Below are positions 7,443 to 14,868 of a stretch of DNA of 56,231 nt, in pieces; positions within the stretch are counted from its first letter, which is position 1; the number at the start of each line of letters is the position of its first letter. The stretch comes from Pseudoalteromonas rubra (GTDB taxonomy: Bacteria > Pseudomonadota > Gammaproteobacteria > Enterobacterales > Alteromonadaceae). The stretch is from NCBI RefSeq assembly GCF_000967655.1, contig NZ_JXYA01000039.1, forward strand, positions 1 through 56,231, written 5' to 3'. The notes beneath the pieces were generated by a model. It was not told the DNA's origin. It ran no database searches and saw only the letters and a program-made list of their open reading frames with translations. A program made the position numbers and the translations under genes.

Positions 7443-7544
7443 GTATAACAAGTGCTTCACCCGAGGACGAAAAACACTTAGCTTGCTCACCTTCGTTGCC
7501 AATTTTAACCTGCAATTTTGTGCCGTTTACGGTAAGCATTATAT
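7443..7544 (+). other. attC site 6
   Basis: GTATAAC at 7443-7449 and ATTATAT at 7538-7544 (degenerate R') enclose 102 bp. The interior contains AAGTGCTT opposite AAGCATT near the ends. A central CGAGGACG/CACCTTCG region is less well paired, so this site looks partly decayed. Confidence 0.6.
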
Positions 7545-7556
7545 AAATGGATTGAT

Positions 7557-8117
7557 ATGAAATTGAGATTGCTACTTCTTATTATAGTCTTAAGCCCATT
7601 GGCTCTTTGGTTTGGTTACAAACCGATCCGTATATTGGCTCCTGAGCTCAATGGGTTGGACTGCGTCAGCGCCACTATCTGCATAGATGATATTTCTCAG
7701 CTTGATACTGCATCGGAGCTTTATGCTTCAGCGCATGTTTTCATTGAAAAACATGTGGCTCCGTTTGAAACAAATCCCAGCGTTATTTTTTGTTCCAGCA
7801 AATCCTGTTTTAACTCTTTCGGTCTTAACGATATGAGAGCTGTAACGGTCAGTACATTTGGCGTTGTGGTTGGCCCCAGGGGTTGGGAATCGAGTTTTCT
7901 CGCTCACGAGTTTGTTCACCACTTGCAGCATGAAAAACTTGGCAATTTGGAAGTCTGGTTTGACACGCCTCAATGGTTTATGGAAGGCATGGCTTATTCT
8001 CTTACTGATGAGCGTGAAGTTTTAGACGAGCCATGGGAAAGTTACCGTGATGAGTTTGAGCATTGGGTCAAGGACTCTGGCATTGACAATTTTTGGCAAA
8101 GAGCGCGTTCGCTGTAG
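7557..8117 (+). CDS. HExxH metallopeptidase-like exported protein (cassette gene)
   Basis: A 186-residue protein with an N-terminal hydrophobic helix (residues 4-19, signal peptide or anchor). The zinc motif HEFVHH is at residues 117-122 in SFLAHEFVHHLQHE. About 22 residues later, PQWFMEGMAYSL supplies Glu143 as the likely third ligand of a gluzincin. Four Cys at 36, 42, 79 and 84 could form disulfides in the periplasm. The same layout (GPxG...AHExxH...W[FL][LM]EG) recurs in the gene at 12687-13370. Flanked by attC 6 and attC 7. No ribosome site precedes ATG 7557. Substrate unknown. Confidence 0.65.
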   Translation: MKLRLLLLIIVLSPLALWFGYKPIRILAPELNGLDCVSATICIDDISQLDTASELYASAHVFIEKHVAPFETNPSVIFCSSKSCFNSFGLNDMRAVTVSTFGVVVGPRGWESSFLAHEFVHHLQHEKLGNLEVWFDTPQWFMEGMAYSLTDEREVLDEPWESYRDEFEHWVKDSGIDNFWQRARSL

Positions 8118-8121
8118 ACTC

Positions 8122-8232
8122 ACATACCAAGCCAGTAAAGTGGTGGGACAAAAACAGTTGGTTTTTTGCTCTTGCCTCGCTAAAGTATAACCAGCTGATT
8201 TTTAGCCTCTTATTAGGATTTTAGTGTTAAAA
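8122..8232 (+). other. attC site 7 (degenerate ends)
   Basis: The stem arms ACAAAAACAGTTGG (8149-8162) and CCAGCTGATTTTTAG (8191-8205) pair strongly. GTTAAAA at 8226-8232 fits R', but the left box reads ACATACCAA rather than a clean RYYYAAC, so recombination activity is doubtful. Confidence 0.6.
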
Positions 8233-8245
8233 GGAAATTAAGTGT

Positions 8246-8563
8246 ATGAAAAAAGAAATCTCAACCAGCTTCAACCTATTGGCAACGGGTACATTGTTGT
8301 TCGTTATGTTTGTATTTGAATTTTTTACTATGGATTTTTCAGGTACTTATGAAGACAGAACTTTACTTGGAATAATGTTTTTCCAAGCTGAATATAGAAT
8401 TATCTTTCTTTTACTTTTGTTTATGGTTGTAGCTATAACAGCCTCTTTTATATTTAAAGAAGTTTGGAATCGGTTGATTCGTGATTTATTTAAAATTAGG
8501 GGTATTAACCTCAATGAAGCTTACTCAATTTGTTTCCTTGTGGTTGTTGTTATATCAATTTAA
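8246..8563 (+). CDS. Small multi-pass membrane protein of unknown function (cassette gene)
   Basis: A 105-residue protein with three predicted membrane helices at about residues 10-28, 51-71 and 92-105. A basic loop (KEVWNRLIRDLFKIRG) before the last helix is likely cytoplasmic. AAGGA at 8231-8235 supports ATG 8246. Sits between attC 7 and the weak attC 8. No family recognised; the frame ends inside its last hydrophobic segment, so the C-terminus may be truncated. Confidence 0.5.
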   Translation: MKKEISTSFNLLATGTLLFVMFVFEFFTMDFSGTYEDRTLLGIMFFQAEYRIIFLLLLFMVVAITASFIFKEVWNRLIRDLFKIRGINLNEAYSICFLVVVVISI

Positions 8564-8582
8564 TGCAAGCAAGGTCTTAAAG

Positions 8583-8652
8583 TCTTAACCGTAATAGTTG
8601 GCTCGGTTCCGCTTCGTTACAAATTATAGCTAAAAGTCAGTTATCGCTTAAG
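8583..8652 (+). other. Probable attC site 8 (weak)
   Basis: TCTTAAC at 8583-8589 and CTTAAGT-like text near 8647-8653 enclose partly complementary arms (TAATAGTTGGCT against ATAGCTAAAAG). The boxes are degenerate and the boundaries approximate. Confidence 0.4.
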
Positions 8653-8697
8653 TTGGTTTTTAATCTAAAGTCGAGTGTTTTTTACAAGGAATTTTCA

Positions 8698-8985
8698 ATG
8701 TTTATTGTTTTACTTAGGTTTTCAGAGAATAAGTCGCAAGCTAGTGAATATATGGCAAGCCATAATGATTGGATAAAACAGGGCTTCGAGGATGGCGTTT
8801 TCCTGTTGGTAGGCTCACTTCAACCTGGTTTAGGTGGCTCAGTCATTGCTCATAATATATCGAAGGAAGACTTAGAGGTTTTCGTCAATGCAGATCCCTT
8901 TGTAAAACATGATATTGTATCGGCTGAAATCTTAGAAATTGATCCGAAAAAAGCAGATAATAGGTTAAGCTTTCTTGTGTCGTAG
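8698..8985 (+). CDS. YciI-like protein (cassette gene)
   Basis: A 95-residue protein resembling the YciI family: a small ferredoxin-like fold starting with FIVLLRF, a conserved His (residue 22, MASHNDWI), a central LLVGSLQPG strand and an FVNADPFV segment. YciI proteins are dimeric with an active-site-like pocket and mostly unknown substrates. Start: ATG 8698 with AAGGA at 8686-8690 is better than the longer frame opening at 8653, which would run back into the attC. Flanked by attC 8 and attC 9; the stop abuts the R'' box. Confidence 0.75.
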   Translation: MFIVLLRFSENKSQASEYMASHNDWIKQGFEDGVFLLVGSLQPGLGGSVIAHNISKEDLEVFVNADPFVKHDIVSAEILEIDPKKADNRLSFLVS

Positions 8986-9065
8986 TTTCAACAAACAACG
9001 CAAGCAATTATTTAGTGGCTTGCAATGTACCCTTTAGATGAAATCATAAGCTTAAGGCGTTAGGA
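8986..9065 (+). other. attC site 9
   Basis: TTTCAAC at 8986-8992 and GTTAGGA at 9059-9065 enclose 80 bp. GCAAGC (9000-9005) and GCTTGC (9018-9023) form an inner hairpin. AACAACGC and GGCGTTAG pair at the ends. Confidence 0.7.
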
Positions 9066-9081
9066 AACTTAGCCAGCTAAT

Positions 9082-9135
9082 GACTCAAGGTGGTGCAGGG
9101 TATTCACTTCCGTGCTTGACCACCTCGTTTAAGTC
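9082..9135 (+). repeat. Isolated dyad directly after attC 9
   Basis: GACTCAAGGTGGT (9082-9094) is largely complementary to ACCACCTCGTTTAAGTC (9119-9135), with a 24-nt loop. It resembles an attC stem without recognisable outer boxes. It may be a decayed attC or a transcription-related hairpin in the 9066-9262 gap, which has no gene. Confidence 0.5.
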
Positions 9136-9189
9136 AGGAGCTTTTTAAGCTTGGTATATTCAATAGCTTATTTTTCTTTATAGTAAATG

Positions 9190-9254
9190 TTTGAACGCGA
9201 TGATTTTTTGTGTTCTCGGTTTAGCTTTACGCTCTTGTCATTATGTTGTTAGGG
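9190..9254 (+). other. Possible attC site 10 (weak)
   Basis: TTTGAAC at 9190-9196 and GTTAGGG at 9248-9254 enclose CGATGA and TCATTATG, which pair across the interval. The right box lies 9 bp before the start of the next gene, as expected for a cassette, but the middle pairs poorly. Confidence 0.4.
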
Positions 9255-9262
9255 GCTTTAAG

Positions 9263-9685
9263 ATGGTGCTTAAATTTAAATATGGAATAGCAGCGCTTCT
9301 GTTGTCTATATCTGCTGATATTACTGCTCAACCAAGTACAGATCTTCAACTCTCGCAAAGCCTAGTTGGATCATGGACAGTGTCAAAAGCTGATACTTAT
9401 TATGGACAAGAAGGCCATGTTAGCACATATAGGAAAGATGGAACTTTACAATATATTCAATATACTTCTGGAAAATGTAATTCAATCGACTCAATTACGA
9501 ACGGTAGTTGGTTAATTAAAGACGGGCAGCTCATGCTCACAGTAACAGAAAGTAACGGTAAAAACCCTTTTCCCATCGGTATAGTAGTTACAGAAAAAAT
9601 CGTCACTATCGATGATAATTCATTTGTTTTTCTCTCAAGTGAAGGGCGCAAAGTACGCAGAACACGTAGTAATAAGTGTTTATAG
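9263..9685 (+). CDS. Small exported protein, lipocalin-like layout (cassette gene)
   Basis: A 140-residue protein with a signal peptide (residues 1-22, cut near ITA-QP). The mature part begins LVGSWTVSKAD and continues with alternating beta strands (STYRKDGTLQYIQYT, GSWLIKDGQLMLTV). This G-x-W plus strand pattern is common to lipocalin-like domains, but no specific family is recognised. Two Cys are present (GKCNS and NKCL). Start ATG 9263 is chosen because the signal peptide begins there and the core GTTAGGG is just upstream; the open frame extends back to 9191. Probably periplasmic. Confidence 0.55.
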   Translation: MVLKFKYGIAALLLSISADITAQPSTDLQLSQSLVGSWTVSKADTYYGQEGHVSTYRKDGTLQYIQYTSGKCNSIDSITNGSWLIKDGQLMLTVTESNGKNPFPIGIVVTEKIVTIDDNSFVFLSSEGRKVRRTRSNKCL

Positions 9686-9795
9686 AAAAAAATAAAAAAT
9701 GCTTTAATCAGAGAGGGCAAAAAAATTAAGCTCTTTGATGAAATGTAAACTGGTTTTTTGCGGTCACACGGTAAATGCTATAAGTAAATTATAAT

Positions 9796-10170
9796 ATGCA
9801 GTATGAACTTAAATTTTTGAGTGAAATTAAATTTGGCCCAGCTTATTACACACTGATAATTGCTGGTAAAAAAGTGCCTAATTTTTTTTATGGATTCACA
9901 CGCAGTGAGTTACTAAATGGGCGCTATTTAGCAATCGAAGAGTGGCTTACTACTGATTATCAAAAAGGACCAATTACACGAGTAGCGATATTTGACTTGG
10001 AGAATAAGCTTGTAACTCGATTAGCAGCTGTGAACAAAGGTTTTGTTGGTAACTTTAAACTGGAGAATAACACTTTCACTTATAACAAAACTTACCATGG
10101 GAATGGCAAAGTTGTTGAGTCAGAAGTGGGTTGGAATTTAATCACACAGTGGAGCGATGCTTACTTATAG
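9796..10170 (+). CDS. Hypothetical protein (cassette gene)
   Basis: A 124-residue soluble protein, mixed alpha/beta in appearance, with no signal peptide, TM segment or motif I recognise. Visible features are YLAIEEWLTTDYQKGPITRVAIFDLEN and a Tyr-rich C-terminal half. No ribosome site before ATG 9796. The 110 bp separating it from the previous gene shows no attC boxes, so both could share one cassette. The 93 bp after it lead to an attC-like site. Confidence 0.45.
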   Translation: MQYELKFLSEIKFGPAYYTLIIAGKKVPNFFYGFTRSELLNGRYLAIEEWLTTDYQKGPITRVAIFDLENKLVTRLAAVNKGFVGNFKLENNTFTYNKTYHGNGKVVESEVGWNLITQWSDAYL

Positions 10171-10263
10171 CAAGTGCTACAATCTCGGGGGTGTAAAACA
10201 GCATTTGCTGCCAATTCTAGCCAAGTGTCTTTAATAAATTAGCTAAAACAAAGTCGTGAGTGT

Positions 10264-10321
10264 TCATAACATTGATTTCAAATATGAATATCTGGGGATG
10301 CCTCAGAATCGAGCGTTATAC
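10264..10321 (+). other. attC site 11 (short)
   Basis: TCATAAC at 10264-10270 and GTTATAC at 10315-10321 enclose 58 bp. ATAAC..TTGATTTC on the left pairs with GAATCGAGCGTTAT on the right. A gene with a good ribosome site starts 27 bp downstream. Confidence 0.65.
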
Positions 10322-10347
10322 GCAATGTGGAAGTAAGGAGTATTTCT

Positions 10348-10629
10348 GTGAAAACTGAAGAAAGAAGACTGTTCAAAGAAATCGCTTCCATATTATGGAA
10401 TGACTGGGACCCGATCGGTGTTAACGATGGTGAAAACGATTGGGATGACGAATACGATAGTTATGTGCCTGAAATATTTCGTTTAGCGTTAGAAGGTCGA
10501 GACGCATCAAAAATTGCTCGATATCTTTCTTCTTCTATTGAACAAAACATGGGTTTATCTGCATCTCTACAGCATGACATGAAAATCGCACACAAAATAG
10601 TGGAAGCTAAGGTACGCATCTTTGGTTAG
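10348..10629 (+). CDS. Small acidic cassette protein, DUF1871-like
   Basis: A 93-residue acidic protein. The NDWDPIGVND segment, an acidic stretch (ENDWDDEYDSY) and then EIFRLALEGRDASKIARYL give a layout like small DUF1871-type proteins, which occur often as lone cassette or near-toxin genes. Function unknown. Start: GTG 10348 with AAGGAG at 10335-10340 (7-nt spacing) is much better than the upstream GTG 10327, which overlaps the attC end. Flanked tightly by attC 11 and attC 12, it is a compact typical cassette. No DNA-binding or catalytic motif is seen. Confidence 0.55.
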   Translation: MKTEERRLFKEIASILWNDWDPIGVNDGENDWDDEYDSYVPEIFRLALEGRDASKIARYLSSSIEQNMGLSASLQHDMKIAHKIVEAKVRIFG

Positions 10630-10630
10630 C

Positions 10631-10714
10631 GTATAACAATCAAGTTAAGTGTTTATGGCACAATGTTTTAGGTTTGGGTGGAGGCGTTGTTCACTTCTTA
10701 ATTGAGTGTTAGGT
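10631..10714 (+). other. attC site 12
   Basis: GTATAAC at 10631-10637 and GTTAGGT at 10708-10714 enclose 84 bp. AATCAAGTTAAGTG (10638-10651) pairs with CACTTCTTAATTGAGTG (10692-10708), with bulges as in functional attC sites. Confidence 0.8.
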
Positions 10715-10815
10715 TACCACGAGAAAATGAGCTAGTGCATTGTAAAATACTTAAGCCAACTACTGAGTAAAGCAAGCTCTGTCACCATATCTTTTCACAA
10801 AAAAGGAATTATCCA

Positions 10816-11232
10816 ATGTCTTATTCAGAGACTAGTTGCCTGTGTGGCGGCGTTAAAATTACAGCAAAAAACATCAACCCTAAGTTTACGGTTTGCCATT
10901 GTCAGTCGTGCAGAACCTGGGGTGGTGCGCCTTTCTTTGCTCTGAAATGTGGGACTGACGTGACACTGGAAGGAGAGGGCAAGGTAAAAATGTACGAGTC
11001 GTCTTCCTGGGCTTCACGTGGTTTTTGTTCTGAATGTGGCACACATCTGTTTTTTAAGTTCACAGAAACCGGTGATTACAATATGCCGGTGGGTTTATTT
11101 CCAAACCTGGCGGGGCTGGAAATGGACATGCAGTATTTTAGTGATGTGCGCCCGGGCTACTATTGTTTTGCCAACGAGACTAAGGAAATGACCACGGACG
11201 AGATCATGGCTTACTTCGCCGACAAGGTGTAA
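10816..11232 (+). CDS. GFA-family zinc protein
   Basis: A 138-residue member of the GFA (glutathione-dependent formaldehyde-activating-like) family. Zinc ligands are seen as CLCGGVK (Cys8, Cys10), CHCQSC (Cys27, Cys29, Cys32) and CSECG (about Cys76 and Cys79). The family name overstates the chemistry: most members have unknown substrates and bind structural or catalytic zinc. AAGGA at 10802-10806 supports ATG 10816. It follows attC 12 by 101 bp but has no clear attC after it, so it may be the last clear cassette or the start of the ordinary chromosome. Its codon use is less AT-rich than that of the cassettes before it. Confidence 0.85.
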   Translation: MSYSETSCLCGGVKITAKNINPKFTVCHCQSCRTWGGAPFFALKCGTDVTLEGEGKVKMYESSSWASRGFCSECGTHLFFKFTETGDYNMPVGLFPNLAGLEMDMQYFSDVRPGYYCFANETKEMTTDEIMAYFADKV

Positions 11233-11340
11233 CCGACCAAATATCACACCAATTGGAGTAGTTGACCATAACTGTGATGCCTGCAGGGCAGCTTTTTTGA
11301 GTGATTAGTGTAAAATGTCGATTTTTCACATGGTCTTATT

Positions 11341-11399
11341 ATATGGTGGGTTGGCGGCGAGACTGATGGCTCAAACAGCATAGTGTGTGCCCACCATAT
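11341..11399. repeat. Perfect 10-bp inverted repeat upstream of 11460 gene
   Basis: ATATGGTGGG (11341-11350) and CCCACCATAT (11390-11399) are exact inverted copies 39 bp apart, ending 60 bp before the next start codon. No attC boxes flank it. It could be a regulator site, a hairpin or a decayed attC. The remainder of 11233-11459 shows a small hairpin followed by six T near 11280-11298 and nothing else. Confidence 0.5.
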
Positions 11400-11459
11400 T
11401 GACTTAAATATGAATATCGACAACATCTGAGGTACAGGTGTTTGCCTCACAGGAAAAGT

Positions 11460-12278
11460 ATGAATAATCTGAGAGTTATATTTGGTCTGCTTATTGGCTT
11501 GGCGGCAATGATGGCCCGTGCCGATTTGTCTGAGAGTGTTTTTGTGCCAAAAGAAGAGATGGAATTTGCCAAAGGCTACCTCTCTGAAGTTAGGGAAAGA
11601 AACTACGAATATGTCTTTAGTCATATTGACCCTGAGTTATCAAGCCAGGTATCTGAAGAGAAGCTTGACGAGATAGCTGCCTACTTTCCTTCGGGACAGT
11701 TGCTTTCAACGGTGTTAATTGGATCACAAGTACATACTTATAATGAAGTATGGCAAGGAAACTTTACTTTCGAATATCAATTTGAGTCTGGCTGGGCAGT
11801 CGCCAACGCAGCTTTGCAGCGTAAAGCTGATAAAATGACCGTCATTGGTTTTAACGTATATAGAACCAAAGCATCTCAGAAAGAGCTCAACAAGTTTGAA
11901 CTGACAGGTAAATCAGCGCTACATTACTTGGTTTTGTTGGCCGCATGCATTGTGCCTGTATTTATTATCGTTTCAGTTTTTTATTGTATTAAAACGCCTA
12001 TACATAAAAGAAAGTGGTTATGGGTTTTGTTCGTCCTGGGCGGTATTGGCACCATGAGCATAAATTGGAGCACAGGTGCTTTAGGCTTTAAAATTGCTGA
12101 GTATCAGCTTTTGGGTGCTGGGGTCGTGGCCTCTGGTGAATATGCGCCCTGGATACTCTCAGTGGGCTTTCCTTTGGGAGCGATGGTTTTCTGGTTCAAA
12201 CGTAAATCATTTATCGAGCAGGATAAAGCCAGCAAGTTAAGCCAACAGAATGCCAGCAACGATGATACCTCTGCTTAA
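11460..12278 (+). CDS. Exported/membrane protein of unknown function
   Basis: A 272-residue protein. A signal-like segment (residues 4-21, ending ARA-DL) is followed by a soluble domain of about 110 residues (MEFAKGYLSEVRERNYEYVFSHID...) whose length and start recall NTF2-like or DUF3887-type folds. Three or four membrane helices then run at about 152-173, 187-205, 213-230 and 238-253, with a polar Gln/Asn-rich tail. Start ATG 11460 has AGGA at 11451-11454; the frame opens earlier at TTG 11442. Not recognised as a named family. It shares the segment with two small genes of unknown role. Confidence 0.55.
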   Translation: MNNLRVIFGLLIGLAAMMARADLSESVFVPKEEMEFAKGYLSEVRERNYEYVFSHIDPELSSQVSEEKLDEIAAYFPSGQLLSTVLIGSQVHTYNEVWQGNFTFEYQFESGWAVANAALQRKADKMTVIGFNVYRTKASQKELNKFELTGKSALHYLVLLAACIVPVFIIVSVFYCIKTPIHKRKWLWVLFVLGGIGTMSINWSTGALGFKIAEYQLLGAGVVASGEYAPWILSVGFPLGAMVFWFKRKSFIEQDKASKLSQQNASNDDTSA

Positions 12279-12382
12279 GGTGTTGTTAGCTTGAAAACCC
12301 TGGCGACTGGTTTTACTTTACCGAGTTAGCTTTATAGTCAGGGTACTATGAAAAAGCGAGATCCCAGTTTTTCTTTTTTGCA

Positions 12383-12604
12383 TTGAATAGCCCCAGCTAC
12401 AAATATAAATGTGTAAATTGCGGTGCATATATTAAGAAAGGCGATTTAGAGTGCTATCGTTGTGAACACAAGTTTTCGAATGACAATGTCGAAAAAATGA
12501 TAAGTCACTACAAGGAGAGTGCGACCGGGAATGGGCACCATATCATTTTCTTGGTTTTATTTATGGCATTCGTACTGGGTATTTTGCTCTTTTCTCGATT
12601 TTAG
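12383..12604 (+). CDS. Zinc-ribbon membrane-anchored small protein
   Basis: Seventy-three residues. A zinc ribbon with CVNCG and CYRC pairs (residues 10-13 and 24-27) is followed by a linker and one C-terminal membrane helix (HIIFLVLFMAFVLGILLF). The start is doubtful: TTG 12383 lacks a ribosome site. An ATG at 12348 in another frame (MKKRDPSFSFLH, stop at 12384-12386) overlaps the TTG. Removing one T from the run at 12370-12379 would fuse that start to this frame. The gene could thus be frameshifted or coupled to the mini-ORF. Confidence 0.5.
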   Translation: MNSPSYKYKCVNCGAYIKKGDLECYRCEHKFSNDNVEKMISHYKESATGNGHHIIFLVLFMAFVLGILLFSRF

Positions 12605-12614
12605 ATGGTAAAAA

Positions 12615-12688
12615 GCTCAACAAGTCGGCGTGCAATACCCGTTGAATTCGTGCTTTTGCAGTCGGCGAGCGCCTTTGAGAGGTTAGGT
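12615..12688 (+). other. Possible attC site 13 (weak)
   Basis: GCTCAAC at 12615-12621 and GTTAGGT at 12682-12688 fit the R'' and R' boxes exactly, 74 bp end to end. Inner pairing is limited to GGCG/CGCC, and AGTCGGCG occurs as a direct rather than inverted repeat. Its position just before a gene resembling cassette gene 7557-8117 supports the call, but it may be coincidence. Confidence 0.35.
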
Positions 12689-13370
12689 GAATATATTAAA
12701 GCTTTTTTTGCTCATTTTATGTGTGGCTGTCCCTTCAGTTGTTTTATTTTATAACAAGGCGGCACTGGCTTGCGAGATGGCACCTTTCATCGGCTTTGAA
12801 GCCGTTCAGGCCGAGCTTTACGTCGATGCGTCGCTCAGTAATGCGCAGCGAGAAAACCTGATAGCACAGGTGCACCAGGCAAAAAACAGAGTGGAGGCGG
12901 CTTTTGGTAAAATGCAGTCCAGTCCCAGGTATATCGTGTCTAAAAACCCCGCATATCAACAAGCTGGCTTTAATCCCACTGGAATGGCGCGTAGCGCTTT
13001 GTTGAGAGAGTGCGTTTTTATTGGTCCCAAAGGCATGAATGTGGATGTGATAGCACATGAAACCGCGCATGTTGAGGTGTTTCACAGAGCCAGTTTTTTT
13101 ACTAAAAACTTCAAAATCAAGCCCTGGTTGCTCGAAGGCTCTGGTACTTATGTTGATTACCGCGCTCCTTTGCTTCTGGAGAACATCAATATTGAGCGTG
13201 CACAAGTGAGTCGGGTGATGGGCTTGTCAGATTTTTCACCCAAAGATACCTGGGCATATCAGGCGTCGCGGGTGGCATTTGAACGTATTGATCCTAAAAC
13301 CCTCTATGGGGGCATAGAAAGATTAAACTCAGGCGAAAGCTTCGATACTGTGTTTGGTAAACAACACTAA
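12687..13370 (+). CDS. HExxH metallopeptidase-like exported protein, paralogue of 7557-8117
   Basis: A 227-residue protein with a signal peptide (residues 1-28, cut near ALA-CE). HETAH at residues 124-128 (VIAHETAHVEVFHR) is the zinc motif, and KPWLLEGSGTYVDYR supplies Glu150 as a possible third ligand. The order GPKG, AHExxH, WLLEG parallels the gene at 7557-8117, though surrounding residues differ widely. GTG 12687 lies within the putative R' box of attC 13. The protein is probably periplasmic, or membrane-anchored if the first helix is not cut. Substrate unknown. Confidence 0.65.
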   Translation: MNILKLFLLILCVAVPSVVLFYNKAALACEMAPFIGFEAVQAELYVDASLSNAQRENLIAQVHQAKNRVEAAFGKMQSSPRYIVSKNPAYQQAGFNPTGMARSALLRECVFIGPKGMNVDVIAHETAHVEVFHRASFFTKNFKIKPWLLEGSGTYVDYRAPLLLENINIERAQVSRVMGLSDFSPKDTWAYQASRVAFERIDPKTLYGGIERLNSGESFDTVFGKQH

Positions 13371-13412
13371 CTAGCCGTTGATTGGACTGCAAAGGGATGG
13401 CGCCATAGAAAA

Positions 13413-14295
13413 ATGAAAACAATATACGAACATACTCAGTCAAATGTTTTGGTGATCCCACAGGCGCTGTTCGCAATGAAAGATGTGGCGGTGCTTTGCC
13501 ATCATCGCAATTCAGCTATTTTTTATAAGTGCCTTGAGCAGGACCTGGTAAACATTGAGTTTTATACCAACACGCCTTGTTTTATATATATCGAATATGG
13601 CAAAGAGGTGATCACAAACACTAATAACAGCACGGTCGAGTTAAGTGCGGGAGCTTCTGTCTTTCTTCCTCAGGGATTAAATCTTCAGTCTGATTTTGTG
13701 AAAGAAACCGACGCGCTGCGGGCTTACCTGGTGTTTTTTGATGACGATGTGGTCAACGATTACTTAAGTAAAGCTAAGGGGCCTTTTGCTTGCGATGAGC
13801 GCAATGAAACCTTTTTCATACAGGATGGTGGCGACGAATTTGCGGCTTTCTTTGCTTCAATTCGCGCAGACATAACCACGCCCGCCTACCTCAACGTCAA
13901 ACTGCAGGAGCTGCTTCATCTTATTGCCTGGCGCGACAAGCAGCACATTTTTTAACGCCTTGCTGGCGACCAGGAAACGCATTCCGGCCAAACAAAACCT
14001 TGCTCGCATGCTGCAAACGCTCGATGTGCTGCACTTATCTGTAAGCGATTTGGCCCATCTGTGCGGAAGAAGCCTTTCAAGCTTTAACAGAGACTTTAAA
14101 GAAAGCTATCAGATGACACCAAAAAAGTGGTTACAAGAGAAAAAGTTATCTAAAGCAAAAGACCTTCTGGCAGGCAATGAGCTGTCTGTGACACAAGTTG
14201 CGATGGCGATGGGGTATGACAATGTGTCGGCGTTTATTAAGGCTTTTAAGCTTAAATATGGCGTTACCCCAAAACAGATAAAACCGCATAAATGA
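13413..14295 (+). pseudogene. AraC-family regulator interrupted by a +1 frameshift
   Basis: The first frame (13413-13955) gives an AraC-type N-terminal sensing domain ending ...HLIAWRDKQHIF-stop. The second frame resumes as NALLATRKRIPAKQ... and carries the two helix-turn-helix motifs (LSVSDLAHLCGRSLSSFNRDF and LSVTQVAMAMGYDNVSAFIKAF) to 14295. The break falls at a run of six T (13948-13953). Five T would read IFNALLATRK in one frame and give a full-length protein of about 293 residues. This may be a true mutation, a polymerase-slippage site or a sequencing error. Intact, it would likely control the adjacent ABM gene 93 bp downstream. No strong ribosome site precedes ATG 13413. Confidence 0.8.
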
Positions 14296-14388
14296 CCGGA
14301 AATCGTTACTTTTGACAGCCTTTGAGTAGTTTGGCTTTGACTGTTTGGATAGTCTGAACGCAGGTATTTTATCCCAAAGGAGTAACAC

Positions 14389-14679
14389 ATGAGTGTCAGA
14401 GTCACCTTAAACTGCCAGGTAAAACCAGAACAATTCCCAGCCTTGTTACCATTTTTACAAGAGAACTTACCCAATGTCAGAGGGTTTAAAGGAAACATGC
14501 GCGTGAGCGTTTTATTCGACGAAGCCAATAATGAAATGCTGCTAGACGAGCAGTGGTTAACAACCCAAAGCCACCAGGCGTATTTGCGTTTTATCAGTGA
14601 TAACGGCGTACTGGCAGCACTGAGTGCATTCCTCAGCGCTCCACCGGTCATCAAGTATTTTCACAAGGTCGAAGTGTAA
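14389..14679 (+). CDS. Antibiotic biosynthesis monooxygenase (ABM) family protein
   Basis: A 96-residue ferredoxin-like ABM-domain protein. VRVTLNCQVKPEQFPALLPFLQENLPNVRGFKGN, LDEQWLTTQSHQAYL and the AFLSAPPVIKYF end match the small dimeric quinol/heme-type monooxygenase layout. Such proteins act on quinones or polyketide-like compounds, or degrade heme; this one cannot be placed further. AAGGAG at 14377-14382 supports ATG 14389. It follows the AraC gene in the same direction, so AraC control is plausible. Confidence 0.75.
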   Translation: MSVRVTLNCQVKPEQFPALLPFLQENLPNVRGFKGNMRVSVLFDEANNEMLLDEQWLTTQSHQAYLRFISDNGVLAALSAFLSAPPVIKYFHKVEV

Positions 14680-14868
14680 CGAACAGAGCGAGCGAGGCGT
14701 TTAAAAATCGTCGTACTCAGGCTTAGCTGTGTTTTTACTTACCCCATATTTTCCTCGCGTGTTAGCCGTTAGAGCCTGTGTTTTGTCTGAGCTTTCCGTT
14801 TTTAGTTACAAATCATGTGTTATAACGTAGCATTGATGCTTAGCAAATAGTAAACAAGGAAGCGCGAT

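Noticed and set aside
2363..12700. CRISPR array
   Set aside because: The repeats are unequal inverted dyads flanking genes, not short direct repeats with equal spacers, and no cas genes are present.
1..13400. Prophage or integrative conjugative element
   Set aside because: The only recombinase is IS-associated, and no structural, conjugation or excision genes are present.
13413..14295. Programmed frameshift in the AraC gene
   Set aside because: A slip is possible at the six-T run, but a +1 change with no stimulatory structure or family precedent is less likely than mutation or sequence error.
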